From NCBI GenBank assembly GCA_030704615.1, contig CM060732.1, positions 53,175,053 to 53,239,052 of the forward strand: a DNA stretch of 64,000 nucleotides. Reading direction: 5' to 3'. The DNA is from Takakia lepidozioides (Eukaryota > Streptophyta > Takakiopsida > Takakiales > Takakiaceae). Both the position numbers and the translations under genes were made by a program. Position 1 is the first letter of the stretch. Each line of letters begins with the position of its first letter. The notes under the pieces are model-generated. The model did no database searches, was not told where the DNA came from, and was given only the letters and a program-made list of their open reading frames with translations. This document shows, one piece after another, positions 43,268 through 55,004 of the stretch.

Positions 43268-44349
43268 GGCAGTTCGGGGAGGAGAGCGATTGCAGAATTG
43301 TGAAGATTGCAGTGCAATGGGAGGAATTTTGAAAATTTGATGATGGAGCATGATCGTCGACAACCGAGTCGGATTCGGAAGCACGCAGCATTTCTTGTTA
43401 TCTGCAAGTGTTTGTAGAACCTCGAATCCAAGCCAGTAACATTGTTCCGAGCACACTCGCTTCAAAACAAAATATTAGCCAGTCCGAGGCATTTGATCAA
43501 GCGATCCGCATAGAGGAGATCCAGCACGCTTCGGCTGCATAAAACTATTTGTAAGATTTGATTAGCAGTTGACGCATTTATTTCACTTTTCGTCCACCGG
43601 CCACAAATCCACAATGGTTTTAAAGCGGATTACAAGAGCAAGTACTACGGTGGTCTCCAAGCGGATCACAAGAGCAAGTATGTACCTTCGAACTGGAGAT
43701 GTGATTCTCTTTGTATACCTGGTTTCCGTTCACCCCTCCTTACCCCTCGTTTGTCTATACAAGGTCTAGACATTCACCGCGACTTGTCTGCTGTCGATCC
43801 GTCTCTGTCTTTTTGATGAACAGATTTTGAGGATGCATGAACTTCAACCTTTTTCCTCGGTAATCTTTCAGCTCTCTCTTACTTCTCAGTACAGGTTCCA
43901 AACGTCACGTGTACATACAGTGAAGGTTATGCATGGCAACGTCACACTATCTGTATACTACCGTCTCACTAGTGCAATCATCGCACGCTGTCAAAATCAC
44001 GTGAAGTCGCCTGTAAATCAGTGGAACCGAAAATTTTGCAGGTCTGAACATCCCTGACTGGCATAAAGGCCTTCAAATGACGGATGTGCGTGTTGCCAAT
44101 GGTAGTGTGCACCCGAACTACTTTCTTTGTTTCATGAGGGCGTGTTTTGCCTCGAATGCTCAGGAATTTGGTGGACAAATATGTCTGGTTCGTTTTAATG
44201 AACATCGTTCAACATGGAACCGTGAAAAAATCTGTCCAGACTAATGTCAAAGTTGCCTGTCGTTGGAACCTGAGATACAATAACCTTAATGATCTACCTC
44301 CATCCAGGCGTGGCAGTGCAGGTTGCTGATAAGCATAGATGTGCTGGTG
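43268..44349. other. Intergenic stretch
   Basis: No recognisable coding sequence. A 39-bp near-tandem duplication around 43622-43680 (aagcggatcacaagagcaag) is the only repeat seen. The last part presumably holds the promoter and leader of the F-box gene. A CAG|GT at 44317-44323 could be a splice site. Confidence 0.5.
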
Positions 44350-45564
44350 ATGAATGCAGGACCATGCTGTTCATTACCTGATCATCTGGTAGATATGATA
44401 TTGGCGAAATTGCCTATCCCCGAGCTTTTCCGCATGCGAGCTGTATGCAAGAGATGGAACCGCCTCACCCGTTTGCCCAGTTTCCTTGAACTCTATGCGC
44501 AGCTACCCCGTGAACATCTCTACTATGTGTATTGCAGATCAAAGGTAGATCAGAAGCTCACGAGAGAGGGAAATGGTCCGATGAGGCAGTTGTTTGACGA
44601 TTTCCGTGGGATACGCGAGTTTTTGGTTCTGTGTCCCTCTACGAACAAGTGGTACAACATGCCCCTTGATTTCCTACCATTCAAAGTTTTCTACCCAGTT
44701 TCCACATCAGCAGGGCTGTTACTTGTTCTCGTCTACAAGGAAAATGGAGTGATTACTTTAGCAGTGTGCAATCCCCTAACTAAATGTTGGGCCGAGCTAC
44801 CTCCTTGGAATGATAAACGGAGCACTATTTTGCCAGAGTTTACTGCTCTTGTCGTGGACAAGATAGAGCATTCGTACATGGTCATTCTCATAGATGGTAA
44901 GGCTGATCTTGTAACGCAAGTCTACAACTCATTCACAAAGGCCTGGAAGAAAACTGACACGTTATGTGCTAGAAGACATCTCCCTTGGTCTGTAATTCAG
45001 GTGGTCGAGTCAAATGGAGTCATGTGCTGCCTTGCTAGCGCTGGCACACAGATCATGACTTATGATCTTGAGAGAAACATATGGAAGAAGTACTCTTGGC
45101 AAGTACCGAAACAACTTCCAAACGGAGAGGTTACGCCAGCTGTGGAGCGAGAGCCTCTGGGATTGGTGCAAATTGGCGGCCGTCTCTTATTTATCACAGC
45201 AATAAGTTGGACGAATGTGCTCGAGATTTGGGAGCTTGATCCAATGTCAAACTTCTCATGCATCTCCATGGACCAAATTACCTGTGCAGCATCCCCAGAC
45301 ACTCTTCCCCTGGCTAATTTTGTTGCCACAGGTGATTATGAGCTTCTAAGAGTTGCCCCTCTATACACTGTGGAAGATAGCGAAGCACTTTGCTTTGGGG
45401 AAGTTGGATGTGAGGATCCATGGGTCTATGATCTATCAAAAAGGTCATGGGTTTCCATGTCCCTTGCACCTGACGCTAAGCAACTGAACACTATGGATCA
45501 CCATATTCTTGACATCTACTCAACCCAACTAACCATGGAAATGAGACTAGATATGCCGGTGTAA
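44350..45564 (+). CDS. F-box protein with kelch-like C-terminal region
   Basis: This intronless open frame of 404 codons starts at ATG 44350 (MNAGPCCSLPDHL). The F-box spans about residues 7-45: SLPDHLVDMILAKLPIPELF then MRAVCKRWNRL. F-box proteins join SCF ubiquitin ligases through SKP1 and select substrates with their C-terminal part. Here that part has the spacing of plant F-box/kelch proteins, for example FLVLCPSTNKWYNMPLDFLP, LAVCNPLTKCWAELPPW and YDLERNIWKKYSWQVP, each an NP/xxW-type blade. It is complete, with a TAA at 45562-45564, and has no internal stop. The substrate cannot be told from the sequence. Confidence 0.88.
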   Translation: MNAGPCCSLPDHLVDMILAKLPIPELFRMRAVCKRWNRLTRLPSFLELYAQLPREHLYYVYCRSKVDQKLTREGNGPMRQLFDDFRGIREFLVLCPSTNKWYNMPLDFLPFKVFYPVSTSAGLLLVLVYKENGVITLAVCNPLTKCWAELPPWNDKRSTILPEFTALVVDKIEHSYMVILIDGKADLVTQVYNSFTKAWKKTDTLCARRHLPWSVIQVVESNGVMCCLASAGTQIMTYDLERNIWKKYSWQVPKQLPNGEVTPAVEREPLGLVQIGGRLLFITAISWTNVLEIWELDPMSNFSCISMDQITCAASPDTLPLANFVATGDYELLRVAPLYTVEDSEALCFGEVGCEDPWVYDLSKRSWVSMSLAPDAKQLNTMDHHILDIYSTQLTMEMRLDMPV

Positions 45565-46269
45565 CTTTCCACCTGGAGCATGGGAGTAAGTCTCTTCTAA
45601 GGGCAGCACAGATAACAGCGTGCCCTTGTGTTCGAGCCTATATGGCCGTACCCCTAACAGTGGAGCACTTGGAGCACCCACGCGAGAGGTATTCTGTATA
45701 GAGCTAGTTGTGAGCCTCATTTAGATGGTAGAAATGTACTCAGAAGACTTTGTTTGCCATTTCACCTAGTTAGTAGGAAGAGAGACCGAAGTGCGTATAC
45801 ACTGCTCTCAAACTGGTTGGAATACCTGAGAATGTAATGTTCACCAACACTATTACTCTAGGAAGTCTTTCTTCTGCAGTAAATCGTAATTCAGGAGAAA
45901 TTCAAATAACTGTTCGCGAGTGTGCAGCTCGAGTGCATCCACTGTGATCACTAAGCACACACCAGATTACTGGTTCCTGCACAGATGAGCTGTGAATGTG
46001 GATCCAACTTCAGACTTTCTCGAGTCCAACCGGTTGCCACAGCGGTGTAACCCTTTTGTCTCTGAAGTTAGTCGGACAGTTCAATCTAATCAACAGAGAG
46101 GAGAAACCATGCTGCTTCAGTCTTTCATATAGCCAGTCAAAAATGTTGTTGGGCAACAATTTGCTTCAAAGTACCACGCAAGGTCCATCGCAGTCAATGA
46201 CATGGCAACTACCTGAACGAGCCTTTTTGTAGCTGGTTGTGAGAACTTCGTGTGAGCTAGTCATGGTGA
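45565..46269. other. Intergenic stretch with a LINE-A tail scrap
   Basis: No recognisable gene. A short minus-strand LINE-A tail remnant is at about 45734-45765 (plus strand aatgtactcagaagactttg). The remainder is unassigned. Confidence 0.5.
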
Positions 46270-48053
46270 TGATCCCGTTTGACAGATGATCAGAGTATGC
46301 CCTTAGTTCCACGGCATTTAGAAAGTGGTGAAGACAGTTGGCATCCTGTGCAACAGTTACAGCCCAACAATCTTTGAGATGAATGTGGTGGGGGGGTGGC
46401 ACCCACAGCACCATCCAAATGCTCTTGGAGACAAACAAATGTCCCAGAAGGTATGCTGATAGGCTCAGAAAACCACATTCTCCCTGAGGTTGTAAGGAGA
46501 AATACTTTGTGCTCCACCTCCACATCAAGCAATACATGTGTGAGGTAGGTGGATCCTCAATTTGAGAATGCAATTTATCATCCACATGGAATGCCCTGGT
46601 GGTCCACCTCAGAGCCGCAGTGCTCTTGCTCCTTTGTCCTGCATCATCTCTCTCACCTTGGGTGTATCATCCCACCTGTAGTCGAACAGATGTTTGATAG
46701 CAGTGCCATGGATCAAACTATGAGGTATTTTGCCACACGTTCTGCTACTTTCACATTGCCATGAGTTCTGCATGCACCAAGCAAGGCCCTCCACAAAGCA
46801 GCACTTGGTTTAATTGGCATCCTGTTAATGAAGTTCTCTACCTCATTCCATCGCCCTGCACGACCAAGAAGGCCCACCATGCAGCCAAAATGCTCGGCTG
46901 TGGGAGTGAGGCCATGATCTCGATACATGGAATTAAAATAGTGACAACCTTCATCCACTAGACCCATATGGTTACACGCAGAAAGAATGCCTGTAAAAGT
47001 GATACTGTCTGGCTTGAACCCATCCTGTTGCATTTGTTCCAGTAGTTGAAGGGCCTTCCTACCATACCCATGCTGAGCATATCCTGCGATCAGGGCGTTC
47101 CAGGAGACCACGTTTTGGTGCACCATATTGACAAACACACAACACGCATCTTTCATGCTTCCACACTTGGCATACATGTCGACAAGAGTAGTCTCCAGAG
47201 TGCTATCTAGCACGAGTCCAACTTTGATGATGTCGGCATGGACCCCTCTGCCCTTCTCCAGGGCTACCATGCTGGCACAAGCCTTGAGAACAGAAATGAA
47301 CGTCACCTTGTTGGGCAAAAACCCTTCCCGTACCATTTGCTCATAGATCTCGAGAGCCTCCATACCACAACCATGTTGAGCATATCCTGCAATCATTGCA
47401 CTCCATGAGACCACATCTCGTTCACCCATACTGTTAAACACTGGGTGCGCATCCTCCATTCTCCCACATTTTGCATACATGTCAACAAGGGCAGTCTCCA
47501 GAATAATATCCGGCAGAATTCCGGCTTTTACGATATCAGCATGGACCTCTTTGCCCACTTTGTGGGCTGCCAGGATGGCACAAGCCTTGAGAACACAGAT
47601 AAACGTGACCTTGTCGGGTATCACGCCTCCTCGTATCATTTGCTCATATATCTTCAAAGCTTCCATACCATACCCATGCTTCCCATATCCTGCCATCATT
47701 ATTGTCCACGTAAACACATCTCGTTCAGGCATTTTGTCAAATACTATGCGAGCATCCACCATGCTTCCACACTTAACATACATGTCGACAAGGGTGGTGA
47801 GTAGAAAGATATTTGGCTTGAAACCACTTAGGATAATGTGGGTGTGCACCTGCTTTCCCATTTCATGGTTTGCAATATTTTTGCATTCCTGCAGGAGACA
47901 AACATACGTTTTGGAGTCTGCTGGAATGCCTTGTGTATACAAAATGTGCAGTGCCAATTTCAGTTGTCCTGCCTTGCATAGTGCCCTCACATCTCCACAA
48001 TAGGCAGAGGAGTTCTTGATGACTCCATCACCAAATTGTGATTGGCCTTGCAT
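46270..48053 (-). pseudogene. DYW-class pentatricopeptide repeat gene, 3' part broken
   Basis: From ATG 48053 an open frame of 446 codons encodes an array of P-, L- and S-type PPR motifs: TLVDMYVKCGSMVDARIVFD, MPERDVFTWTIMMAGYGKHG, VFNSMGERDVVSWSAMIAGY and others, then the E-motif start (GLTPTAEHFGCMVGLLGRAG, PSAALWRALLGACRTHGNV). PPR proteins bind organellar RNA. DYW members deaminate cytidines in mitochondria and plastids. A TGA at about 46713 interrupts the gene, and the remaining E, E+ and DYW parts are recognisable only in shifting frames: WDDTPKVREMMQDKG, VDDKLHSQIEDPPTSH, and a DYW remnant VAQDANCLHHF at about 46350-46320. The catalytic HxE and CxxC residues and the final DYW are not preserved. 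The frame continues upstream without an ATG, so the N-terminus may also be damaged. Confidence 0.85.
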
Positions 48054-49116
48054 AATGGCAACTAGTGCTGCTCTCCCCCAAGGAGGGTTTGACCAACCCT
48101 TAACCCAATGGGCCCCATTGGTCCACTTCTGTCTGCAGTCTGGAGCACTTCGACTTTTCTGTGAAGACCACCGGTGTGCAGGTGAGCAGCCATATTTCTA
48201 TCAAAGCCCCACATATCACCAGAGCTATAAGGCCGCTTGAATCATAGGGAATAACCTTGAACAATCACCTTTCAGTAGGAGTGCCATGTGTTTGCAACGA
48301 AGAAAAAAACTGTACTTCATTTCAACTGGACAATCCTATCCAGAAAACATCATCACGCCAGTTAAGCACAAGCCTTCTATAAAAACTATTTCAAGCCTTA
48401 AATGAAGATAGCCTCACCTTACTCAAAGTGTTGTCCCACCACTGTGAAGGATCTGAGTAGAACTCCTGCCAAACTTGTGCTTTGCAGTTTTCGTCAGCTG
48501 AATGCAAGAAATATGAGCACTTTCCAACTCCCTGGTCTCTGTTAAGGAACCGTAGTGCTAAAACACATCTTCAGCAACTCTATTGAGGAATGCTAGTGTT
48601 CCATCTCTTTCTCTCTCTATTTGATTCTTGGGGAGGTTTGCAAAGAAGAGGCTTAATTAGTATGTTCATAATATAATTTGACATCCTTATTAGATATGAC
48701 ATCCCATCCATGACAAATAATCCTGTATGTTAGGAGTGCACACTCGTACTAATTTGTGATGTGTGTCTTTCAAAGTCCTGGTAGTGCTTCGAGTTTCTTG
48801 AATGCTAAACTAACCACATTCTTAGAGCCTTGTCTTGATCCATAGCTCCAATATGGTGAGTAAATAATCCCGACCCACCCTCCCTCTTCTTGGTTAGATT
48901 TTTGTGGTTTACAAATCTACTTTTCTTAGAATTTTTTTCGCTAGTAAGTCAGGAAAATTTAAGCAACTCGTACATAGTTTAGTATATGTGCCCTAATACT
49001 GCCAGACTGAGAACTGAAAAACTGTAAGGGTCGGTGATGGTGCCTGAAAAAGCTACGAATGTCCTTCTATGTGAGATCATTTTCAGTTTGATCACAAGCT
49101 GTCTAATCTCTCTCTC
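48054..49116. other. Intergenic stretch
   Basis: The first 150 bp are upstream of the PPR gene and keep that frame open without a methionine. The rest has no recognisable feature. Confidence 0.5.
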
Positions 49117-49240
49117 AAAGGGTCTATGGCCACAAGGCTACAGCAAACGTCTTATATGAGCACATTCTCTCTCCACCCAAACTTGGTGTGGGGTCTAGGT
49201 CACAAAAATACGGCAAACGTCTTCCGAATACATTCTCTCT
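49117..49240 (+). mobile_element. Two LINE-A tail scraps in tandem
   Basis: Two diverged copies of the LINE-A end lie head to tail (ggtctatggccacaaggcta ... gagcacattctctct and ggtctaggtcacaaaaatac ... gaatacattctctct), each followed by CT repeats. The arrangement repeats the pattern seen in the TFIIIC introns. Confidence 0.75.
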
Positions 49241-50176
49241 ACCTTCTTCCCCCTGCGGTAGTAGGTCAGAGGGATGAGATGAATATATCTGTCCACATCA
49301 TATGCTTTCCACCACCTAGTTGCCATAGTTCTCGAGTCTGGGGTGAGCAGAAAGGTAGAGTAAGGACAACCTGAATTCCTTGATTCCACAAAGCTCATTT
49401 TGCTCACAACTACCTGTCTCCTGCTTGACAACAGCCCACACGTCAGATACTTCCCACTGGTCTCCAACACCCAGTACTTGCTAATATCTACTACACTGTC
49501 CCCACAACCACCCAACCAGAAAAGTGATCAGGACAGTACCCAACTACCCCTCCCTTCCATTCGAAGTGGTTCTGGCATTCACTCCATGAAATCAAATGTT
49601 GGTCCACACAGAATAGCCCTAAGAGGAGCAGGAATGCACCCAATTCAGGGGAAGAAGGAAAAGCAGTAACATGTTCTGCCTACCTGTCTGAAAGAGAGAC
49701 TCCCCATAAAAGCTGCTGAGAGTAGGTAGCATGATATCCAAAGCTCTTCCTCCTCTAAACTCCTGGATATATGAAGCCCGCTCCTGCACAACTTTTGGTT
49801 TAAGATACCCATGTGAGGTTGAAGGACAAAGAAAACGATACTGGTCTTCGCACCAATGTCGTTTTTGCTACTGCAGCTGTCCTCAACCAGAAATCCTATG
49901 ACAGAAATTCTGTGCCCTTTCTGCATACGGTGCCCTGCATTCTCAGCCAGAGCATCCCACATCGCCAATGTGAGTGCAGAAGTATGAAGTATGAACATAT
50001 GAACCCAAGATCATTTCCTGAGAGGCTAAATGTACGCCATCCGTATTGTTGTTCGACATTCATCTATCTGCAAATTCTCTTCTCCCTCCTCTCTCTGCAC
50101 ACGTGTGCGAGTTCATGTCACTCCCGATGTCATGTTTTGTGAACAACCTTCAACTTGGCAATCAATCTAAGCTTAT
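49241..50176. other. Stretch without a recognisable gene
   Basis: Short open frames on both strands resemble no known family. No repeats were noticed. Confidence 0.5.
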
Positions 50177-50479
50177 GAAGCAAGACGTTTGTTTTGTTTT
50201 GTTTTGTTTTGTTTTGTTTTTGTCACGTTGAGATGTCCCAAACCGCGGGCCCAGCATGGGTGCTTGGTAGGGTTGGAAAGCCCTCGACGAGGAGGGGTGC
50301 ATGGGCTTAGTCTCACGATTTTTGGACCTGCGGTGTGGGAGATGTGGAATTCCAAGTACTTTTGGTCGTGAAAAATAGCAAAAATGGCATTCCTGGGACA
50401 ATGGTTGGAGCCTCGAGGGGAAAGATATCAAGGGAAAGGTCTCCGGTTCAAATCTGGTCATAGGCTCTGTGGAAAAAAA
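50177..50479 (+). repeat. (TTTTG)n-headed repeat with tRNA-type B box, copy 1
   Basis: It starts GAAGCAAGACGTTTG and a run of TTTTG, then a body with ttggaaagccctcgacgagg and gggagatgtggaattccaag. It ends with a segment containing ggtctccggttcaaatctgg, which matches the polymerase III B box GGTTCAAATC. Further full copies are at 51365-51680, 51880-52195 and 55005-55330. Confidence 0.75.
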
Positions 50480-50524
50480 CTTACTTAGATGACATTGGAC
50501 ACTTGGGGCCAACAGCAAAGGCCA

Positions 50525-50715
50525 CACCGACTTGGTCTCATGATTTTTGGACTTGCGGTGTGGGAGATGTGGAATTTCAAGTACTTTTGATCCTTGGAAA
50601 TTCACGAAAAATAGCAAAGTGGGCTTATGGGACGAAGGTTGGAGCCTCAACAAGATCCGGAGAGAAATCAAGGAAAAATTCATCCGGTTCAAATGTGGTG
50701 TGGAAAGAAAATGCA
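50525..50715 (+). repeat. Partial copy of the (TTTTG)n-headed repeat
   Basis: It lacks the TTTTG head and starts in the body (cttggtctcatgatttttgg). The B-box region is present but altered (ccggttcaaatgtgg). Two shorter pieces containing only the B-box end lie at 50866-50985 and 51213-51280. Confidence 0.7.
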
Positions 50716-51364
50716 TTTAGACTTAGATGACATAGGAGAAGCTTAGATGCATATGGGAGGCGCCCTTGGATACATATTGCACTTGGGCTTAGATGACAGC
50801 GGACACTTGGGCCTCTACATGGGAGATGCACTTGGAGATATGAATAGAACATTGCACTTGGGATTGGGGAAAAATAGCAAAGTGGGCATTCCTAGGAGAA
50901 TGGTTGGAGCCTTGACGGGAGAGACAACAAGGGAGAGGTCTCCGGTTCAAATCTGGTCATAGGCTATGTGGAAAAAAAATGATTAGATATGGCTAAATTA
51001 TTAGACTTAGATGAGAGTGGACACTTGGGCCAACGGCACAGGCTACCCCAGAGGTCGCACTTGGGCCTCACTTAAGAGACGCACTAGGATATATATGAGA
51101 TTGGCACTTGGGCTTGGATGACACTGGGCATTTGGGCCAACGGCACAAGCTACCCTAGAGGTCGCATTTGAGCCTTGTCGTAGGAGACACACTTGAATAT
51201 ATAGGGGATAGCACTTGGAGATATCAAGGGAAAGGTCTCCGGTTCAAATCTGGTCATAGGCTCTATGAAAAAAAAATGATTGGGTATGGCTTGCTTCATA
51301 TATTGATGCACTTGACTTAGATCACACTGGACACTGGGGCCAACGTCACAAGCTACCCTAGTCA

Positions 51365-51680
51365 ATACATGAAGCGAGACGTTTGTTTTCTTTGTTTTGT
51401 TTTGTAGCGTCGTTGAGATCTCCCAAACCGCGTCCCCAGCCCCGGTGCTTGGTGCCGTTGGAAAGCCCTCGAGGAGGAGGGGTGCACCGGCTTGGTCTCA
51501 TGATTTTCGGACAAGCAGTGAGGGAGATGTGGAATTCCAAGTACTTTTGGTTGTTGAAAATTCACAAAAATATAGCAAAAATGGCAAAGTGGGCATTCCT
51601 GGGACAATGGTTGGAGCCTCTACGGAAGAGATGTCAAGGGAAAGGTCTCCGGTTCAAATCTGGTTGTAGGTTCTGAAATG
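51365..51680 (+). repeat. (TTTTG)n-headed repeat, copy 2
   Basis: It begins acatgaagcgagacgtttgt and ends ccggttcaaatctggttgta. It lies between minisatellite units, and the sequence just before it (gctaccctagtcaata) is the same as before copy 3. Confidence 0.75.
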
Positions 51681-51879
51681 ATTAGATATGGCTTGCTTCA
51701 TATATTGATGCACTTGGACTTGGATGACATTGGACACTTGGGCCAACGGCAAAGGCTACCCTAGAGGTTGCATTTGGGCCTCGACATAGGAAACGCACTT
51801 TGATACATAGGGTATTGCACTTGGACTTAGACGACACTGGACACTTGGACCAACGGCACATGCTACCCTAGTCAATATT

Positions 51880-52195
51880 TGAAGCGAGACGTTTGTTTTG
51901 TTTTGTTTTGTTTTGTTACGTTGAGATGTCTCAAACCGCGAGTCCCCAGCCCTGGTGCTTGGTCCCGTTGGAAAGCCCTCCGACGAGGAGGGGTGTATGG
52001 GCTTGGTCTCAGGATTTTTGGACGTGCAGTGGGGAGATGTGGAATTTCAAGTACTTTTGATCGCTAGAAATTCACAAAAAATAGCAAAAATGGCAAAGTG
52101 GGCATTCATGGGACAATGGTTGGAGCCTCGACGGAGAGATATCAAGGGATAGGTCTCCGGTTCAAATCCGGTCGTAGGCTTTGTGGAAAAAAACC
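51880..52195 (+). repeat. (TTTTG)n-headed repeat, copy 3
   Basis: Same structure as copies 1 and 2, with ccggttcaaatccggtcgta as the B-box region. It too follows gctaccctagtcaata within the minisatellite. Confidence 0.75.
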
Positions 52196-52938
52196 TATTT
52201 GGATGACATTGGACACTTGGGCCGATGGCAAAGGCTACCCTAGAGGTTGCATTTGGGCCTCGACATAGGAGACGGACTTTGAGGCACTTGGACTTAGATG
52301 ACACTGGACACTTGGGCCAACGGCACAAGCTACCCTAGAAAAAAAAAAATGATTAGATATGGGATTGCACTTGGACTTAGATGACACTAGACACTTGGGC
52401 TTGTACATGGGAGCAGCGTAGCTACGGCGTGAGCCCAGCCCCGTGAGCTTGGGAACTGAGCTCACGGTTTAGCCGCAAAGCGCGAGCTCAGCTCACGCTT
52501 TACGAAGCGTGAGCGTGACATTGATGCGCGAGGAATAGGCCCTATAGGCGAGAAAGAGGGCCTATCAATAGCGTGGAATAATATGGCTACCATGTAACAT
52601 GGCTGTCATGGCTGCAAAAAAAGAGGGATAGAAGCATATGGCAAACGTCAACGGTACAATGATAACCTTTATTTGAATTCATATAAAGAACCTTGCAATG
52701 AATTGCAGGCGCAATTGCCCGGTGTGGCACATACTGAAATGTATGTGTGTCGTACTCGTACAGACATGTCGTGAAAAGCTGGAAGACCAGGGAGGCAAGT
52801 TGACATTATCCAAAACTGCTCAAAGAGAAGCAGCTGAAGCATGACGTGAGGTGTCCCACTGCAGAAGAGTATGAACTTCAGCGTAACCTAATGAGGCTTG
52901 ATAAATGAATTGGTCTCTCTTGCCGTCGCAGTACATCC

Positions 52939-53580
52939 TCACAAGATATAACGAATATTCCTTCGTACCGGAAGGCAGTAGCCCTTCTGGGTTAAGTGAC
53001 ACCATAAGTTACGTTTGCTTCGGCAACGCGTCCACCTTTTTTTTTTAATCCAATATTGATGCTTGCAGGGGACCCACTTCCCTCTCTTCCACAGAGCGCC
53101 CTCACGCATGGTTACAAAATCGGGACAAGTACACGCAGGAAGATTGCCTACTGTAACATGATATTCTTTAATATGAACAACAGAACCGTCAGCCACCAGC
53201 GTGTAAATTCTCCCATACCCCGGGGCCGGGACTTCCATAATACGAGTCACTTGAGCCTGCATAATTCTGGCTGACTCCATCTTGCAGTTGTGATCTGCAC
53301 CCAAAGGGATATGGCGCACTGGTTTCCCATCTCGGATTGTTGGGTGGGAGTCGGCACCGGGTGGAGGAATTGGAGGAATAGAAGGCACATTAATACCCAG
53401 GTTGCATGAAGGCACCACCGGAGACCATGGATGATGGAACCCAACCTCCTCCAGCATGCTAATCTCTGTTGATGACAGCAGATCCCTCAGTGCACCTGTT
53501 AAGTGCCCTCGCCATCTTTGCCTAAACCCTAAATCCTGAACCGCAAATCCTAATCCTAAATCATAAACCCTAAACTTCAT
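52939..53580 (-). pseudogene. SWIM zinc-finger fragment, transposase-like
   Basis: An open frame on the minus strand ends in a SWIM pattern C-x-C ... C-x-H: YHVTVGNLPACTCPDF, then WVPCKHQYWIKKK. SWIM fingers bind DNA or protein and lie at the C-terminus of many Mutator-like transposases. The first 30 residues come from the telomere-motif repeat and are surely not protein. No DDE catalytic domain is present, so this is a remnant or a shortened gene. Confidence 0.6.
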
Positions 53581-53995
53581 CTAGCAAAAGTGATGAACGT
53601 CAACAATTATCATAACTACCCAAATGCCGAAACAGAGCAGAAGTGATGATCGTCGACGATCATCACGACATCTACCCACTGCCAAAACAGAGCAGAAGTG
53701 ATGATTGTTGACGATCATCACTTCTGTTCGGTTTTTTTTTTTTTTCAAAATACGGGAAAAAAAAAACATCATTGACGATCATCACTTCTGTTCTGTTTTG
53801 GCATTGGATAGATGTCATGATGATCTTCGACGATCATCACTTCTGCTCTGTCTTGACATTTGGGTAGTTGTGATGATCGTCGACGATCATCACTTCTGCT
53901 CTGTTTTAGCATTTGGGTAGTTCTGCTAGATGGAGTTTAGGGTTATGATTCAGGATTAGGGTTTGCGATTTAGGATTTAGGGTTTAGGGTTAGAG
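53515..53995. repeat. Long foldback with telomere-like arms
   Basis: The left arm (about 53520-53730) and right arm (about 53775-53990) are inverted copies. From outside in each has degenerate cctaaaccctaaatcc motifs, then catctagca, then modules of gcagaagtgatgatcgtcga and its complement, each itself palindromic (gatgatcgtcgacgatcatc). A T-rich/A-rich loop of about 45 bp joins them. The arms would form a hairpin of roughly 200 bp. Confidence 0.85.
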
Positions 53996-55004
53996 AAGGT
54001 GAGAGGGATTGCAGGGTGGGAGGGGATGGAACACACAGTTCGATGCCATGGTAATTGCGAAGTTTGCCTCGCGCCGTCTCTCCATCTATCCCTGTCATGT
54101 CCGCCATCACCCCTCCATCCCTGCTTATTCACCTCCTTGTCTGTATCGATTTGTTTTCTTCTACGATATTATATACATTAATTCCGCGAAAATAAAATCC
54201 TCCCACGAAATAAGTCCAGTATGCGTGCAATAATTGTTTGCCGTACCGTGAGCCTGGCTGGGCTCACAGGCTCCCATGCTCAGAATATAGCATTCCCCAC
54301 ATGGGAGATGCACTTGGATACATGAATAAAAGATTGCACTTGGCTTAGATTTCAATTCTTCACACATGGGCCAACTGCATAGGCTACACTAGAGGTCGCA
54401 TTTGGGCCTCGACATAAGAGACCCACGGGATACATAAGAAATTGCACTTGGGCTTACATTTCAATTCTTCACACATAGGCCTTGACATATGAGATGTTAC
54501 TTGAATACATAGGGGATTGCACTTGGACTTAGATTTCAATTCTTAACACATGGGCCAATGGCACAGGCTACCCTAGGCCTAGATCTCCCAAACAAGAGGG
54601 TCTCTAGATACATAGGGGATTGCACTTGGACTGAGATGACACTGGACCGTTGGGTGAACGGCACAGGCTACCTTAGAGGTCGCACTTGGGCCTCGACATA
54701 GGAGATGCAGTGGGATACATAGAAGATCTTACACTTGGGCTTAGATGACACTGGACACTTGGGCCTACAGCACAAGCTACCTAGAGGTCGTGCTTGGGCC
54801 TCGACATAGGAGACGTAGTGGGATGCATAGAAGATCTTAGACTTGGGCTTAGATGACAGTGGACACTTGGGCCAACAACACAGACTGCCCTAGAGGTCGC
54901 ATTTGGACCTCGACATAGGAGACGCACTTGGATACATAGGGAATTGCACTTGGACTTAGATGACACTGGACACTTGGGCCAACGGCACAGGCTACCCTAT
55001 CAAG

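Larger units (their letters stand above)
52414..54298. mobile_element. 1885-bp insertion with 9-bp target duplication, possible Mutator-like element
   Basis: The minisatellite is split by this segment, and ACATGGGAG is present on both sides (52405-52413 and 54299-54307). Removing the segment and one copy restores a normal minisatellite unit. A 9-bp duplication is typical of Mutator-like transposons, and the insert contains a SWIM zinc-finger frame, a domain found in many such transposases. Near both ends there is inverted similarity (GTGAGCCCAGCC and GCTCACGGT), but no long perfect terminal repeat. It also carries the foldback at 53515-53995. Confidence 0.7.

Noticed and set aside
47479-48003. 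Plus-strand open frame of 174 codons
   Set aside because: It is the antisense shadow of the PPR array and repeats itself at the PPR period.
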